From contig DFDI01000109.1 of NCBI GenBank assembly GCA_002367635.1, positions 2,233 to 8,875 of the forward strand: a stretch of 6,643 bases of DNA. Direction: 5' to 3'. This DNA comes from Betaproteobacteria bacterium UBA3031. GTDB taxonomy: Bacteria > Pseudomonadota > Gammaproteobacteria > Burkholderiales > Eutrophovitaceae. The translations under genes and the position numbers were made by a program. Shown here piece after piece: positions 5,613 to 6,643 of this stretch (its first letter is position 1; every line of letters begins with the position of its first letter). Below the pieces are notes generated by a model. That model saw only the letters and a program-made list of their open reading frames with translations. It made no database searches and had not been told where the DNA came from.

Positions 5613-6416
5613 GTGGATACGCGCGTTATAGGTATAGCAAGCGGAAAGGGAGGAGTTGGCAAAACAACTTTTTCTATCAATCTAGCGCTGCAATTTGCCG
5701 CAATGGGTAAGCGCGTACTATTGTTCGATGCTGATCTCGGCATGGCGAATATACACATCGCATTCAACAAAAGCATTACTAAGAGTTTAGCTAATGTCAT
5801 TGATGGTAGGGCTACGCTCGAAGACATAATCGTAAATGTCCATGAAAATATTGACCTAATCTCAGGTGGCAGCGGTGTAGAACGACTTGCCGACCTAAAC
5901 GCCTTAGAAAGCAGCGCTATAGTTCAAAGCTTCTCTTCGTTGGAAAGCAATTACGACTATATGATAGTCGATATGTCTGCAGGAATAACCTCTCAGGTCA
6001 TCGCTTTCATGGCATCAGTACAGCTTAAAATCATTGTAGGTACCGACGAGCTCTCATCAATTTCTGACGCCTATGGGATAATCAAAGTCCTATCAATGAA
6101 ACAAATCTTGTCAGACCTCGTTTATATCCCAAATCGAGTTTCATCACCAATTACCGGTAAGAAACTATATGAAAACCTAAACTACGTAACTAATAAGTTC
6201 CTAAATCATGACATTGAGTTTATCGGGTCTATAACCGAAGACCCTATCTATTCCCGGGCTTGGCAGGCAGATAACCCTGCTTCAATCATAAGCAAGAATA
6301 CAAATGCAAGTGCCGAGATTAATAAAATCGCTCGTGAAATCGAAAACCATCAAGTTTTCAACACACCTAATAATAACAGCTTACAGTTCTTTCTAACTGG
6401 GATTCAGGTGAATTAG
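5613..6416 (+). CDS. flhG: FlhG (FleN, YlxH), MinD-like ATPase controlling flagellar number
   Basis: ParA/MinD-family ATPase of 267 residues. FlhG (FleN) limits flagellar number by acting on FlhF and on the FleQ-type activator, cycling between membrane and cytosol with ATP. The deviant Walker A SGKGGVGKTT (10-19) contains signature Lys12; FDADLGMAN (38-46) supplies the switch I aspartates Asp39 and Asp41; IVDMSAGI (118-125) is switch II, where most relatives have VDTGAGI or VDTAAGI. The phrase SDAYGIIKVLS is typical of the FlhG branch. The C-terminal SLQFFLTGIQVN could be a membrane-targeting helix. The start is GTG at 5613, preceded by AGAGGA; the frame upstream runs to a TAG at 5568 with no ATG, GTG or TTG, so no DQAxxLR helix can be added. 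It lies 77 bases after flhF and just before fliA. Confidence 0.93.
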   Translation: MDTRVIGIASGKGGVGKTTFSINLALQFAAMGKRVLLFDADLGMANIHIAFNKSITKSLANVIDGRATLEDIIVNVHENIDLISGGSGVERLADLNALESSAIVQSFSSLESNYDYMIVDMSAGITSQVIAFMASVQLKIIVGTDELSSISDAYGIIKVLSMKQILSDLVYIPNRVSSPITGKKLYENLNYVTNKFLNHDIEFIGSITEDPIYSRAWQADNPASIISKNTNASAEINKIAREIENHQVFNTPNNNSLQFFLTGIQVN

Positions 6417-6425
6417 GAGTGTTGT

Positions 6426-6643
6426 ATGGATTCTAACGAAACAGGATATAGTTCCGAACAAGATTCTGAATCGCAATCCATTGATATATCGCGCAAGATT
6501 GAACTTGTAAAAAAAATTGCGCTGTATCTCAAAGCGAGAATCCCAGATTATTTCGAGGCAGAAGACTTAATACAAATTGGAATGATAGGGCTTATCGAAG
6601 CCAGCAGAAACTTTGACCCATCAATAGGTGTCTCATTCGATGA
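6426..6643 (+). CDS. fliA: FliA, flagellar sigma-28 factor, 3' part beyond the right edge
   Basis: The first 72 codons of a sigma factor are present and open to the edge. Residues 27-40 (LVKKIALYLKARIP) match the start of FliA region 2, and residues 46-72 (EDLIQIGMIGLIEA, then RNFDPSIGVSFD) are the region 2.1-2.2 core that binds RNA polymerase. FliA transcribes late flagellar genes such as flagellin and is held back by FlgM until the hook is complete. The first 20 residues are rich in Ser, Glu and Asp and unlike the short N-terminus common in enteric FliA. The ATG at 6426 follows AGGAG (6415-6419, overlapping the flhG stop) by six bases, so translation is probably coupled to flhG. Assignment to FliA rather than another sigma-70 factor rests on the region 2 text and on the flhG neighbour. 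Confidence 0.93.
   Translation, partial: MDSNETGYSSEQDSESQSIDISRKIELVKKIALYLKARIPDYFEAEDLIQIGMIGLIEASRNFDPSIGVSFD

Noticed and set aside
5567..5827. Minus-strand open frame of 86 codons opposite the flhG start
   Set aside because: It overlaps the Walker A coding region of flhG and shows only composition-driven hydrophobic text.

Overview
The window is a chromosomal motility locus from a Gram-negative bacterium, most likely a marine-type gammaproteobacterium with a polar flagellum. Three things point there: the order flhA-flhF-flhG-fliA on the plus strand, the linkage to the H-ring (basal disk) genes flgP and flgT known from Vibrio and relatives, and a sigma-54 type promoter in front of flhA. 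Base composition is moderate and looks even throughout. I see no insertion sequence, CRISPR array, tRNA, rRNA or integration scar.

Left part (1-2031, minus strand): an outer-membrane lipoprotein of the LPP20/FlgP family is followed after 22 bases by a FlgT-like periplasmic H-ring protein. After another 61 bases comes the 5' part of a secreted protein with a LysM-like segment, which runs off the left edge. All three carry export signals, so this is an envelope operon that probably builds or anchors the outer-membrane end of the flagellar basal body.

Middle (2032-2284): the divergent control region. It holds a near-perfect -24/-12 sigma-54 promoter facing flhA, a weaker sigma-70-like promoter candidate facing flgP, a 14-base dyad in the flgP leader, and a perfect 9-base inverted repeat in the flhA leader.

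Right part (2285-6643, plus strand): flhA (export gate of the flagellar type III secretion system) overlaps flhF (SRP-type GTPase for polar flagellum placement) by 4 bases. A 77-base gap leads to flhG (MinD-like ATPase controlling flagellar number). Then comes fliA (sigma-28), cut by the right edge, whose ribosome binding site overlaps the flhG stop codon. Export gate, placement, number control and the late-gene sigma factor are thus probably expressed as one class II operon.

The most unusual point is the FlhF-FlhG pair. FlhF keeps its P-loop but has lost the Asp and Arg of the DTYR motif and has altered later GTPase motifs. FlhG starts directly at its Walker A strand, without the N-terminal DQAxxLR helix that stimulates FlhF in several species. 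The rest is a conventional, well-conserved flagellar cluster; I found no evidence for a wholly new system.
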